DNA from: Achromobacter sp. UMC71
GTDB lineage: Bacteria > Pseudomonadota > Gammaproteobacteria > Burkholderiales > Burkholderiaceae_B
DNA length: 64,000 nt
Reading direction: 5' to 3'
NCBI RefSeq assembly: GCF_014170305.1
Contig: NZ_LZZT01000047.1
Location: forward strand, 186,001-250,000
In this document: in pieces, positions 1-9,008 of the stretch
Layout of the letters: each line of letters starts with the position of its first letter
Position numbering within the stretch: the stretch's first letter is position 1
Notes under the pieces: generated by a model
The model's input: only the letters and a program-made list of their open reading frames with translations
What the model was told of the DNA's origin: nothing
Database searches by the model: none
Made by a program: the position numbers and the translations under genes

Positions 1-253
1 ACTGCTCGGCGATGGCCAGGTGCATCGACAGGTGCAGGAAGGGGTTGGTGCGGCCCTTTTCCACGTCGTATTCCGCCGTCATGGCGTCTGGGCTTTCGAG
101 GTCGCCGTGGTATTCCGGATGTTCGATGATCCAGTCCAGGGCCATGGCCTCGAGCGGGGTCAGGACCTCGTTGGCGCGGTGCTTGCGCCAGGTTTCGATG
201 AAGAATTCGCGGACTTGGTCGCGGGAGGGGTTGAACATCTGGGGGGACGCCAT
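1..253 (-). CDS. DUF1841 family protein (C-terminus beyond window)
   Basis: The minus-strand reading frame enters from the left edge and begins at an ATG whose first base is position 253. The N-terminus reads [18 protein letters not shown] and continues with an acidic, His-rich stretch ([19 protein letters not shown]) and [13 protein letters not shown]. This matches my memory of DUF1841, a short cytoplasmic family of unknown function common in beta- and gammaproteobacteria. A second in-frame ATG at 238 (MFNPSR) fits the usual family start better; neither has a strong Shine-Dalgarno. About 84 codons are visible. The gene diverges from icd across 187 bp. Function unknown. Confidence 0.8.
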   Translation of the reverse strand, partial: MASPQMFNPSRDQVREFFIETWRKHRANEVLTPLEAMALDWIIEHPEYHGDLESPDAMTAEYDVEKGRTNPFLHLSMHLAIAEQ

Positions 254-440
254 GCGGGCTATAGAGGGCTTTATTTTACCGCCCACGGCCGCCCTGGCCG
301 CCCGGCGGCGCCAATGCGATATAGAATTGGTTGCTATCCGCTATCCAGTGCGCGTTTCGCCAGGCCGTGCGGCCCGCGGACCGCACGCCAGCCGATGCGG
401 CGCGCGTGCAGAAAAACCACCCGGAGCAAATGGAGCATTC

Positions 441-1697
<1,257 letters not shown>

Positions 1698-1721
1698 TCG
1701 AGGTCGCATTCGCGCACCATC

Positions 1722-1758
1722 AAAAAAGCCCGCAAGCCGCAAGGCCTGCGGGTTTTTT
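1722..1758 (+). terminator. intrinsic terminator of icd
   Basis: Stem CCCGCA...TGCGGG with inner GCC/GGC pairs and a GCAA loop, followed by six T. A matching run of six A on the left side means it could also act on the minus strand. It lies 25 bp after the icd stop. Confidence 0.85.
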
Positions 1759-1837
1759 GACGCCGATTCTGCATAATCCTCAATAAGAAAATGAGGGAAG
1801 CCCTTATGCCGAGATGTGTATATGTAAGGTGAAGTTA

Positions 1838-1867
1838 TTCAAATTGTGATTATTACAGCAGTATAAT
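1838..1867 (+). promoter_or_regulatory. sigma70-type promoter for the glycosyltransferase gene
   Basis: A perfect -10 hexamer TATAAT (1862-1867) is preceded at 18 bp by TTCAAA (1838-1843, 4 of 6 matches to TTGACA), in a conspicuously AT-rich stretch. The predicted start near 1874 gives a leader of about 45 nt before the ATG at 1919. Confidence 0.6.
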
Positions 1868-1918
1868 TCCCGCGTTTCCAATGCGGTATTCCCCTTTGCT
1901 CGGCTGATTTTCCGATAC

Positions 1919-2896
1919 ATGGCAACTCCTGCTTCCGATATGCCGCCTTACGATGCTCCGGCATGCGTCCGTGGCTTGCGCGACGCCAAGCGGATTGCGC
2001 TGCTGATGGCGCCCAGGCTGGGTGACACGCTGCTGATGATGACCATGGCGCATAACCTGGCCGCGCATGGCCGCGAGGTCACGGTCTTCGGCGATTTCGC
2101 CTATGGCTTGCGCGGTTGGTTTCCCGGGATGAATATCCAGCCCTCGCTGCCCCAGGAGCGGGCGGCCCAGGCGCTGGCGGATTTCGACTGTGCCGCGCAG
2201 ATGCATGTGGGCTGGCCCTATGCCTTGCATGGCTATGCGGCGTCCTATTTCTATTACGACGCGCATGTCGTGATTACCGGCAAGGGCTTCGTCAAACTCA
2301 ACCAGATCAGCGATTACTGTCGTGACGCGCTCGGCTTGCCCTTGTCCAGCACGGACATCGGCCTGCGCCCGCCGGTGGCGGGGCGGCAGCGGGCTTTTGA
2401 AAAGCGCGTGGCGGTGCATCCCTCTTCCACGGGCGCCCAACGCTGCTGGGCGCCGCGACACTTTGTCGAATTGGGCCTGCGCCTGAAGCGCCAGGGCTAT
2501 GAGCCGGTGTTCATCCTGGCGCCCCACGAACGCGCTGAATGGGGCTGTCTGACGGAAGCCGGGTTGCCGATCCAGCAATCGCCTTCGCTGGCCGACGTGG
2601 CCGCTTTTCTGCATGAGTGCGGCTGGTTCATCGGCAACGAATCCGGGATTGGCCACCTGGCCTCCAGCGTCGGCGTGCCGACCTTGACCCTGACCGGACG
2701 GCCTACCCGCACCAAGGCCTGGCGCCCGGGCTGGTCCATGTCCCGCATTGCCTATCCCGCCTATATCCCCGGCGGCCGCTGGCGCGACCGGCTTTGGCGC
2801 GAATGGCTGCGGCCGGGCAGCGTCATGGCGGCCTTCGAAGGCCTGACACGGGACTACGAAAGATCCATGGCGGCTGCGAAAGTCGCGCGTTCTTGA
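1919..2896 (+). CDS. glycosyltransferase family 9 (heptosyltransferase-like)
   Basis: 325-aa soluble glycosyltransferase of the GT9/GT-B fold, the family of the LPS heptosyltransferases WaaC/WaaF/WaaQ. These add heptose from ADP-heptose to the lipopolysaccharide core on the inner face of the inner membrane. Visible landmarks are the N-terminal RIALLMAPRLGDTLLMM acceptor-domain motif (about residues 26-42), VAVHPSSTGAQRCW at the second-domain start, and the nucleotide-sugar motif GNESGIGHLASSVGVPTLTL (about 238-257). An O-antigen-ligase-like membrane protein follows 132 bp downstream, so surface glycan or LPS assembly is the likely role. The exact donor and acceptor cannot be told from sequence. 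Confidence 0.88.
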   Translation: MATPASDMPPYDAPACVRGLRDAKRIALLMAPRLGDTLLMMTMAHNLAAHGREVTVFGDFAYGLRGWFPGMNIQPSLPQERAAQALADFDCAAQMHVGWPYALHGYAASYFYYDAHVVITGKGFVKLNQISDYCRDALGLPLSSTDIGLRPPVAGRQRAFEKRVAVHPSSTGAQRCWAPRHFVELGLRLKRQGYEPVFILAPHERAEWGCLTEAGLPIQQSPSLADVAAFLHECGWFIGNESGIGHLASSVGVPTLTLTGRPTRTKAWRPGWSMSRIAYPAYIPGGRWRDRLWREWLRPGSVMAAFEGLTRDYERSMAAAKVARS

Positions 2897-2907
2897 CCCT
2901 CCATCCG

Positions 2908-2953
2908 CGGTTTCCGCAAGCCTGGGTAATTCACCCCCCGCTTGCGGGAACCG
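2908..2953. other. intercistronic hairpin between glycosyltransferase and ligase
   Basis: Two 14-nt arms, 2908-2921 and 2940-2953, are reverse complements with one G-U wobble, around an 18-nt loop. No T-run follows, so it looks like an RNA-stability or attenuation element rather than a terminator. Confidence 0.5.
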
Positions 2954-3028
2954 TTGCGGCCCGATGGCTGACTAACCCCTCACTCCAGATACCTGATCGA
3001 TCCCACCAAAGATCAAGCTGACTCACCT

Positions 3029-4303
3029 ATGCCCACTTTTTGCTTACGCAGCGTCGCTTTCCTGGCGCTGCTGGTTCCCGCCCTGGCCTTGACCAGCGCG
3101 GTCGGCGGTCCGGCCGTCATTTACCTTGCCGCCCTGATTGCCATGGCGACGATGGTGGCCAATGCCGCCAAGCATTGGGAGCCATTCGCGCTGAAAGAGC
3201 TGGCGGCGATGGCGGTGGCGCTGACGGCCCCCTTGGTGGCCATGCTGATCAGCAGCAGCTATCTGGGCGTCTGGAGCGGGTCCGAGAACGAGAAGCTGTT
3301 GCGCTTCGCGCTGGCGGTGCCGGTCTGTTGGCTGTTGCTGCGCGTGCCGCGGAACTGGCTGCAGCATGTGCAATGGAGCCTGCTGTTCGGCGCCATCGCC
3401 GGTTCGCTGATGTTGATTGTCATCGTGCATTCGCCGAGCCTGGGCCGGGGCGCCGTGTCCGATTTCGGCGGCCGCTACAACGCGGTGGCATTTGCCGATC
3501 TCACGATTTTCTTCGGTCTGGCGGCGCTGTTGACGCTGCCCTGGAAACTGTCTCCCTGGCCGCGCCTGGAGTCGGCGCTCAAGATCGCGGTGGTGCCCTT
3601 GTGCATCTACGGCGTGTGGGTATCCCATACGCGCAGCAGCTGGGCGCTGCTGGTGGTGTTCGGGCTGGTGTATCTGTCGACCAAGCGCCAGTGGGCGCGG
3701 CGCACCAAGCTGCTGTTCCTGGGCGGCCTGATCGCCGTCATGGCGGTGGTGGCCGCCGTGTCCTGGTATTCCAAGGAAAGCCGCTGGAAGAATGTGCTGA
3801 CCGACGTGGATCGTTACGAGCAGCATGACCGCGACACCTCGGTGGGTATCCGCATTCAGCTCTGGAAAGCGTCGTGGCTGATGTTCAAGGAAAGCCCGCT
3901 GGTGGGCGTAGGCGTGCCCAATTTCCGTTCCGAACTGGCCAAGCTGGAGAAGCAGGGCGTGGTGACCGAGCTGGTGTCGGTGGACTACGGCGAACCTCAC
4001 AACGACATGCTGGGGGCGCTGGCAGGCTATGGCTTGCTGGGCTTGCTCAGCATCCTGGCCCTGTACCTGATTCCCGCGGCCATCTTCTGGCGCCGGTCCG
4101 CCAGCGCAGACCCGGTGGTGCATGTGGGGGCGCAGATTGGGATGCTGTTCTGCCTGGGCTATTTCGTGTTCAGCCTGTCCGAGATGATGTTCCGCAACAT
4201 GCGCAGCGTGCCGATCTACGCGGTGACGGTGGTGGTGCTGTTTGCGCTGACATCGGCGCGCACCGGGTTGGCGCAGCAGCGCCTGTCGGCAGCCAAGCGC
4301 TAG
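3029..4303 (+). CDS. O-antigen ligase / polymerase-like membrane protein (Wzy_C)
   Basis: 424-aa inner-membrane protein with about ten or more hydrophobic segments, starting MPTFCLRSVAFLALL, and a large periplasmic loop before the last helices. The loop contains GVGVPNFRSEL and GEPHNDMLGALAGYG; a conserved His in this position followed by a hydrophobic helix is typical of WaaL/Wzy_C O-antigen ligases, which transfer polymerised glycan to lipid A-core or proteins. SHTRSSWALL (residues about 200-210) is a further Wzy_C signature. It follows a GT9 gene and ends in a strong terminator, consistent with a two-gene surface-glycan unit. A protein O-oligosaccharyltransferase role cannot be excluded. 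Confidence 0.82.
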   Translation: MPTFCLRSVAFLALLVPALALTSAVGGPAVIYLAALIAMATMVANAAKHWEPFALKELAAMAVALTAPLVAMLISSSYLGVWSGSENEKLLRFALAVPVCWLLLRVPRNWLQHVQWSLLFGAIAGSLMLIVIVHSPSLGRGAVSDFGGRYNAVAFADLTIFFGLAALLTLPWKLSPWPRLESALKIAVVPLCIYGVWVSHTRSSWALLVVFGLVYLSTKRQWARRTKLLFLGGLIAVMAVVAAVSWYSKESRWKNVLTDVDRYEQHDRDTSVGIRIQLWKASWLMFKESPLVGVGVPNFRSELAKLEKQGVVTELVSVDYGEPHNDMLGALAGYGLLGLLSILALYLIPAAIFWRRSASADPVVHVGAQIGMLFCLGYFVFSLSEMMFRNMRSVPIYAVTVVVLFALTSARTGLAQQRLSAAKR

Positions 4304-4347
4304 CTGCCTCGCCGAACCCTCGGCGGTTATCGTCACGCTTGAAAAGA

Positions 4348-4372
4348 CAAGGCCTTCGGGCCTTGTTTTTTT
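4348..4372 (+). terminator. intrinsic terminator with UUCG loop
   Basis: Perfect 7-bp stem CAAGGCC/GGCCTTG closing a TTCG tetraloop, followed by seven T. Lies 44 bp after the O-antigen ligase-like gene. Confidence 0.9.
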
Positions 4373-4407
4373 CGCGCGCGCGTTGCGCATCCAAATGCCT
4401 TGCGGGC

Positions 4408-4421
4408 TTGATGTAGATCAA
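4408..4421 (+). promoter_or_regulatory. FNR/ANR-type binding box upstream of chemoreceptor
   Basis: The 14-mer TTGATGTAGATCAA is an exact match to the TTGAT-N4-ATCAA consensus of FNR/ANR-type oxygen regulators. It lies 124 bp before the ATG of the chemoreceptor gene at 4546, after the previous gene's terminator, so it can only serve the downstream gene. Confidence 0.6.
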
Positions 4422-4545
4422 GCGGCCCCCCACTGGTCAGTGAAAACCCTGGCACTCCCCCGTATTCTGACGGCACGCAACATATAAACCGTCACATTCC
4501 GCTGCCTTTTGTTATTAGGAGCGGGGGGCATAGAGAAGAGGGCCT

Positions 4546-6090
4546 ATGAATAATTCAAGCTTGCGTAAAGAGCTGCTGTGGTTCGTGTTCGCCATCGGGG
4601 CCGCCGTGCTCGCATTGGGCGCCTGGGATGCCTGGGAACGGCGTTCCGAGATGCTGGCCGAGCGCAAGACGGAGCTGCGCCACGTGCTGGACCTGGCGGC
4701 CAGCATCATGCAGAACGGCAAGCAGCGGGCGATCGACGAGGGCCTGCCCGTCGAGCAGGCCCAGCGCAACGTGGCGCAGCGCCTGGCCCAGTTGCGCTAC
4801 GGCGCGGATGGTTATGTCGGCGTGTTCAATGACGGCTACACGTTGCTGGTGCATCCCGATGCGAAGATGGCGGGCACCAACGTGCGCGCGGTCAAGGATA
4901 GCGATGGCGCGCCGATCTTCGAGAATCTCTACGCGCAAGGCAAGGACGGCGGCGGTTTCGTCGACTATCGCTTTCCGCGGCCGGGCGCCGACGACGCGCT
5001 GCCCAAGATCAGCTACGCGGCCTACGACAAGGAATGGGGCTGGTTGATGTTCACCGGCCTGTACGTGGACGACGTGGACGCCGCCTTCGTCAAGACGCTG
5101 TGGCGCCAGGGCGCGGTGACGCTGGTGCTGCTGGCGCTGCTACTGACGGCGGCATTGCGGTTTTTTCGTTCGCACATCATCCGGCCGCTGGACGAGGCGG
5201 TGGCGGTCTGCGAGCGGGTGGCGCATGGCGACCTGTCCAGCATCATCTCGCGCCACCACCGGGGCGAGATCGGCCGCCTGTTTGACGCCATGGCGTTGAT
5301 GCAGGAACGGCTGGACGTGGCGGTGCGCAGCATCGTCCATTCCACCGGATCGATCGCCGCGGCGTCGCGCCAGATCGCGGCGGGCAGTATGGATCTGCAT
5401 GACCGCACCGAGAAGCAGGCGGCCGCCCTGGAGCAGACCGCGGCCAGCGTGGAGCAGATCACCGCGACGTCCAAGCAAAGCGCGGACCACGTGCGCGAAG
5501 TGAGCGCGCTGGCCGGTGAATCGGCACAGCTGGCGCGGCAGGGCAGCGAAGAAACCCAGCATGCGATCGATGCGATGCGCGAGATATCGCAAAGCTCGCA
5601 ACGGATCGACGAGATCATCCGCCTGATCGACGAGATCGCGTTCCAGACCAATATCCTGGCGCTCAACGCCGCGGTGGAAGCCGCAAGGGCCGGCGAGCAG
5701 GGACGCGGGTTCGCGGTGGTGGCGGGCGAGGTCCGGGCGCTGGCGCAGCGCTCGGCGACCGCCGCCAAGGAAATCAAGACGTTGATTGAGGCATCGTCGA
5801 ACTCGGTGTCGCGCGGCAGCCTGCGGGTGGAACAGGCCAGCGCCACGATGAGCAGCGTGCTGGAATCGGCTGCCACCAGCGCGCCGCTGATGGGTGAGAT
5901 CGCCACGGCCTCGGCCGAGCAAAGCGTGGGTATCGAGCAGATCAACCAGGCGGTGACGCACCTGGACAGCGTGACGCAGCAGAACGCCGCGCTGGTGGAA
6001 GAGTTTGCCGCGTCGGCCGCCACCCTGCATGATCAAGCCGACGACTTGGCGCGCGCGGTGGCGGTGTTCAAGCTGTCTGCAGCCTACTAG
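4546..6090 (+). CDS. methyl-accepting chemotaxis protein, Cache sensor
   Basis: 514-aa transmembrane chemoreceptor that senses a ligand in the periplasm and controls CheA/CheW. TM1 lies at about residues 8-27 and a periplasmic single-Cache-2-like domain at about 35-185 ([16 protein letters not shown] and [15 protein letters not shown]). TM2 is [16 protein letters not shown] near 190-205, then a HAMP domain. The cytoplasmic signalling tip [20 protein letters not shown] is highly conserved. The tail ends AVFKLSAAY without an NWETF-type CheR tether. GAGG sits just ahead of the ATG. The FNR-like box upstream suggests control by oxygen. It overlaps the convergent lyase gene by 23 bp at the 3' ends. 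Confidence 0.93.
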   Translation: MNNSSLRKELLWFVFAIGAAVLALGAWDAWERRSEMLAERKTELRHVLDLAASIMQNGKQRAIDEGLPVEQAQRNVAQRLAQLRYGADGYVGVFNDGYTLLVHPDAKMAGTNVRAVKDSDGAPIFENLYAQGKDGGGFVDYRFPRPGADDALPKISYAAYDKEWGWLMFTGLYVDDVDAAFVKTLWRQGAVTLVLLALLLTAALRFFRSHIIRPLDEAVAVCERVAHGDLSSIISRHHRGEIGRLFDAMALMQERLDVAVRSIVHSTGSIAAASRQIAAGSMDLHDRTEKQAAALEQTAASVEQITATSKQSADHVREVSALAGESAQLARQGSEETQHAIDAMREISQSSQRIDEIIRLIDEIAFQTNILALNAAVEAARAGEQGRGFAVVAGEVRALAQRSATAAKEIKTLIEASSNSVSRGSLRVEQASATMSSVLESAATSAPLMGEIATASAEQSVGIEQINQAVTHLDSVTQQNAALVEEFAASAATLHDQADDLARAVAVFKLSAAY

Positions 6091-6970
6091 GCGAGCCCTG
6101 CATCACACTCATGGCCCGTTGCAGGCGCGGGGTGAGTTCGCGGCTGGCGCTGGTCATGGGCAGCCGCAGCTCATCGGCGACGAGTCCCTGCAAGGCCAGC
6201 GCGCGCTTGATCGGCGCCGGATTGGGCTCGGCGAACAGCAGGCGGATCAGGCCGCGCAGCGGCTCGAACAGTTCGCGCGCGGCTTCGGCGTGGCCGTCGC
6301 GGGCCAGTTGCATGACTTCGACGAAGCGCTCCGGGAACAGATGCGCGGCGGCGGGAATGGCGCCGCGTCCCCCCGTCAGGAAGTGATCCAGCAGGGCCAT
6401 GTCTTCGCCGCACAGCCCATTGAGATGGCCGCGCGCGTTCAGCGCCATCAGCACGGGCGGATTGCATTCCTTGACCGCGCGGAAATTCGGCAGGAGCGCC
6501 AGCGATTCCATGGTTTCGACTGTCATCGAGACGCCCGCGCGCTTGGGGATGTTGTACAGGATGATGGGCCGCTCGGTGGCCCAGGCGATCTCCCGGTAAT
6601 GCCACAGGATGCCTTGTTGCGACGGCCCCAGGTAGTAGGGCGGCGGCACCAGGTAGCCGGCGGGCGCGTACTTGTCCAGGCGGCGGATGGCGGTGGCAAC
6701 GCCGCGCGTATCGACGCCGCCCGCGCCGAACACCAAGGGCAGGGCATGAGGATCACGGCGGATGGCCTCGATCATGTCGATCTTTTCGGAGATGGCCAGT
6801 AGATTGCCTTCGCCGGTGGAGCCGAACAGCACCAGGCCGGCCACGCCCGCGTTGCGGTAGTAACGCGCCAGCGCCTGGGCGGCCTCGCAATCCACGTAGC
6901 CGCCGCGCATCGGGGTGATCATCGGCAACCACAGGCCTTCGAAGGAGGCGGTTTGAACGGGGGTATCCAT
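6068..6970 (-). CDS. DapA-superfamily lyase (dihydrodipicolinate synthase-like)
   Basis: 300-aa class I pyruvate-type aldolase with an (alpha/beta)8 fold. Visible catalytic features are LFGSTGEGN, the Tyr of LYNIPKR (about Y139) and the Schiff-base Lys of AVKECNPP (about K167). Family members include DHDPS, N-acetylneuraminate lyase and KDG/HOGA aldolases. Its setting next to a small partner protein and a porin, not lysine genes, argues for a catabolic or side-branch aldolase rather than the main lysine enzyme. The ATG lies 3 bp after the stop of the preceding small gene, implying translational coupling. True substrate unknown. Confidence 0.85.
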   Translation of the reverse strand: MDTPVQTASFEGLWLPMITPMRGGYVDCEAAQALARYYRNAGVAGLVLFGSTGEGNLLAISEKIDMIEAIRRDPHALPLVFGAGGVDTRGVATAIRRLDKYAPAGYLVPPPYYLGPSQQGILWHYREIAWATERPIILYNIPKRAGVSMTVETMESLALLPNFRAVKECNPPVLMALNARGHLNGLCGEDMALLDHFLTGGRGAIPAAAHLFPERFVEVMQLARDGHAEAARELFEPLRGLIRLLFAEPNPAPIKRALALQGLVADELRLPMTSASRELTPRLQRAMSVMQGSPSRLQTA

Positions 6971-6973
6971 GGC

Positions 6974-7297
6974 TTACTGCACCGTGATGGCGGCCGCGGG
7001 ACGCAGCGGGCCGAATTCCGCTTGGGGCAGGCCGCACATCACGGCATGCATCAAGGCGTCGACCTGATCCTGCGCGCAATGCAATTGCAGCACGCTCTGG
7101 CCGTGGGCATGGTCCACCGATAGCACGTACACGCCGATTCGTTCACCCAGTTCGCGGTGCAGGGCCAGCCGGACCTTCAATGCGTCCAGCGTATCGATCC
7201 TGACGGTCAACGACACCATCTCGGGGGCGTGCGGCGCCTGGGACGGGGCCGGACGATCAAAGGAAGCGGACCTGCTGCGTTCTTGTCGGGGGATCAT
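6974..7297 (-). CDS. small protein coupled to DapA-like lyase (possible ACT-like fold)
   Basis: Unrecognised 107-aa protein if the ATG at 7297 is used (MIPRQERS), or 81 aa from the ATG at 7219 (MVSLTVRID), which has GAG just upstream. The core has alternating strands and helices (VSLTVRID, ALKVRLALHREL, IGVYVLSVD, QSVLQLHC, VDALMHAVM). That order resembles the beta-alpha-beta-beta-alpha-beta layout of ACT/ferredoxin-like small domains that bind amino acids. It ends 3 bp before the lyase, so the two are surely co-translated. A -10-like TATAGT lies at 7367-7362. Whether it regulates or binds the lyase is inference only. Confidence 0.6.
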   Translation of the reverse strand: MIPRQERSRSASFDRPAPSQAPHAPEMVSLTVRIDTLDALKVRLALHRELGERIGVYVLSVDHAHGQSVLQLHCAQDQVDALMHAVMCGLPQAEFGPLRPAAAITVQ

Positions 7298-7397
7298 GGC
7301 GGGGCGGGGGCGGTGCCGCTGTAGCGGCGTGCCGCGTATCCGGTTGGTTGATGACGATTCCACTATAGAAAGCGGGCCGTAAAACCTGCCGATAAAT

Positions 7398-7433
7398 GCG
7401 GGCGCCGCGCGTAAAAAGCGCGTCAACGCCCGC
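7398..7433 (-). terminator. hairpin after porin gene
   Basis: Outer 7-bp arms GCGGGCG/CGCCCGC (7398-7404, 7427-7433) and inner CGCG/CGCG arms form a hairpin 4 bp after the porin stop. There is no strong U-run, so this is a probable factor-assisted terminator or stability element. Confidence 0.5.
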
Positions 7434-7437
7434 CGTC

Positions 7438-8199
7438 TCAGAATGTCTTGGTGACGGACAACAGGCCGGTGGCGCGGCCCATGTAGCGGCCGTGGCTGTT
7501 GGTGTAGGCGGCGCGGTCGGCATTGGTGTCCAGATAGGCCACCGACACGGCCAGGCCCTGGCCGAAGTCCTTGGTCAACCCCAGCTTCCAGTCGGTGTAC
7601 GAGGCGTTGCTGACGTTGCGCACGGTCTGGCGGCCAACGTGGGCGTTGACGGTCAGGCCCCATAGGCCGGTGTCGAAGTTGCCGGTCAGGTCGAAGTATT
7701 GGCTGTACTTGCTGTCGGCAAAGCCGAACAGGTTGGTCATGGCGACGGAATACTTGAACATGACCGGGCCGTAGCCCAGGCCGGCATACAGCTCGGTGGT
7801 GTCGGGGCTGGTGAAGCCGGACGGGTAGTCGCCGGGGTAGTAGTACTGCATCACGCCCAGGTCGAACGGCACGTCCTGGGCCAGGTTGCCCTTGTAGCCG
7901 CCGTAGAAATCCATTTCGACGGGGGCGGACACGTCATGGTTGCTGTCGCCCAGCCAGCTGATGCTGGAGTTCCAGTTACCCAGGTACAGGCCGCTGGAGT
8001 GCGTGAAATCGAAGCCGCCCTGGATGGCCGGCTTGTTGTTGGTCTGCATCAGGCCGCGGTAGCGGTATTGGCTGGCCAGGGTGACGTTGGCCGTCAGTGA
8101 GTAATCCGGGGCCGGCTCGGTGGCGGCGTCGGCATCGGCGGCATACGCGGGGGCGGCCAGGACCAGCAGCGCGAGCGCGACGAGGGTAGTGCGGGACAT
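7438..8199 (-). CDS. TorF-family putative outer-membrane porin (Gcw_chp)
   Basis: 253-aa secreted protein with a clean signal peptide (MSRTTLVALALLVLAAPAYA, cleavage near residue 20), then alternating amphipathic strands rich in Tyr and Gly ending in VTKTF. A C-terminal Phe is typical of outer-membrane beta-barrels. Motifs such as LASQYRYRG near the N-terminus, LYLGNWNSS and EMDFYGGY match the Gcw_chp/TorF family of putative porins. The ATG at 8199 was chosen because AGGAG sits 6 bp upstream and the signal peptide starts there. It lies downstream of kdpE on the same strand, separated by a hairpin. The transported solute is unknown. Confidence 0.85.
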   Translation of the reverse strand: MSRTTLVALALLVLAAPAYAADADAATEPAPDYSLTANVTLASQYRYRGLMQTNNKPAIQGGFDFTHSSGLYLGNWNSSISWLGDSNHDVSAPVEMDFYGGYKGNLAQDVPFDLGVMQYYYPGDYPSGFTSPDTTELYAGLGYGPVMFKYSVAMTNLFGFADSKYSQYFDLTGNFDTGLWGLTVNAHVGRQTVRNVSNASYTDWKLGLTKDFGQGLAVSVAYLDTNADRAAYTNSHGRYMGRATGLLSVTKTF

Positions 8200-8265
8200 G
8201 AACTTCTCCTGTGTTGAGCGGGATCGCCACGATAGGAGAAGCGGCATAAATGGCGAGACAAGAGT

Positions 8266-8291
8266 GATGCGCCGCGTATAAAAGACGCATC
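8266..8291 (-). other. hairpin between kdpE and porin gene
   Basis: Arms GATGCG (8266-8271) and CGCATC (8286-8291) flank a loop containing TTTTATAC on the minus strand. It lies 15 bp after the kdpE stop and resembles the hairpin after the porin gene. It may end kdp transcription or form part of the porin promoter. Confidence 0.4.
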
Positions 8292-8306
8292 AATGCGGGC
8301 CGGGCC

Positions 8307-8999
8307 CTAGCCCGCGAATCGGTACCCCACGCCGATCTCGGTCAGCAGATAGACGGGCTGGGCGGGGTCGGCTTCCAGCTTTTGCCGCAGATGGCCCATG
8401 TAGATCCGCAGGTAGTGATTGCTTTCGACATGCGAGGGGCCCCAGACCTCGCGCAGCAGCTCGCGGTGCGTCATGACCTTGCCGCGGTGAGCCAGCAGCG
8501 CTGCCAGCAGGCGGTACTCCATGGCGGTCAGGTGCAGGTGCTGGCCGGCGCGCTCGACCACGCGTTTGGAGAAATCCACCCGCACATCGCCGAAGCTGAT
8601 CTCGGCGGCGCTGCCGGCGCCGCCGCGGCCGTGGCGGCGCAGCAGCACGCGCAGCCGCGCCAGCAGTTCGCTGACGCCGAACGGTTTGGTCAGGTAGTCG
8701 TCGGCGCCGGCATCCAGGGCGGCAACCTTGTCGGCCTCGGCGGTGCGGGCGGACAGCACCAGCACCGGCACCTCTGTCCAGCCGCGCAATTCGCGGATCA
8801 GGGTCATGCCGTCTTCATCGGGCAGGCCCAGGTCCAGCACCACGGCGTCGGGCTGGCGGGTGCCGGCCTCGATCAGGCCGCGCTTGACCGTTTCGGCCTC
8901 GAACACGGTGCAGCCCTCGCTTTCCAGGGCCTGGCGCACGAAGCGCCGGATATTGGCGTCGTCTTCGATAATGAGGACGGTAGGCTGAAAGTCGAACAT
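8307..8999 (-). CDS. kdpE: KdpE response regulator
   Basis: 230-aa OmpR/PhoB-family regulator of the potassium-responsive KdpD/KdpE system. The receiver domain (about 8-120) has the acidic pair EDD at 12-14, the phospho-acceptor Asp56 in VVLDLGLPDEDG, and the Lys of LTKPF. A winged-helix DNA-binding domain follows, with LTAMEYRLLAALLAHRGKV and YLRIYMGHLRQKLE. It sits 9 bp after kdpD in the same operon and is expected to bind the repeated boxes upstream of the first kdp gene at 16766-16817. Confidence 0.95.
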   Translation of the reverse strand: MFDFQPTVLIIEDDANIRRFVRQALESEGCTVFEAETVKRGLIEAGTRQPDAVVLDLGLPDEDGMTLIRELRGWTEVPVLVLSARTAEADKVAALDAGADDYLTKPFGVSELLARLRVLLRRHGRGGAGSAAEISFGDVRVDFSKRVVERAGQHLHLTAMEYRLLAALLAHRGKVMTHRELLREVWGPSHVESNHYLRIYMGHLRQKLEADPAQPVYLLTEIGVGYRFAG

Positions 9000-9008
9000 G
9001 CGGTGGGC

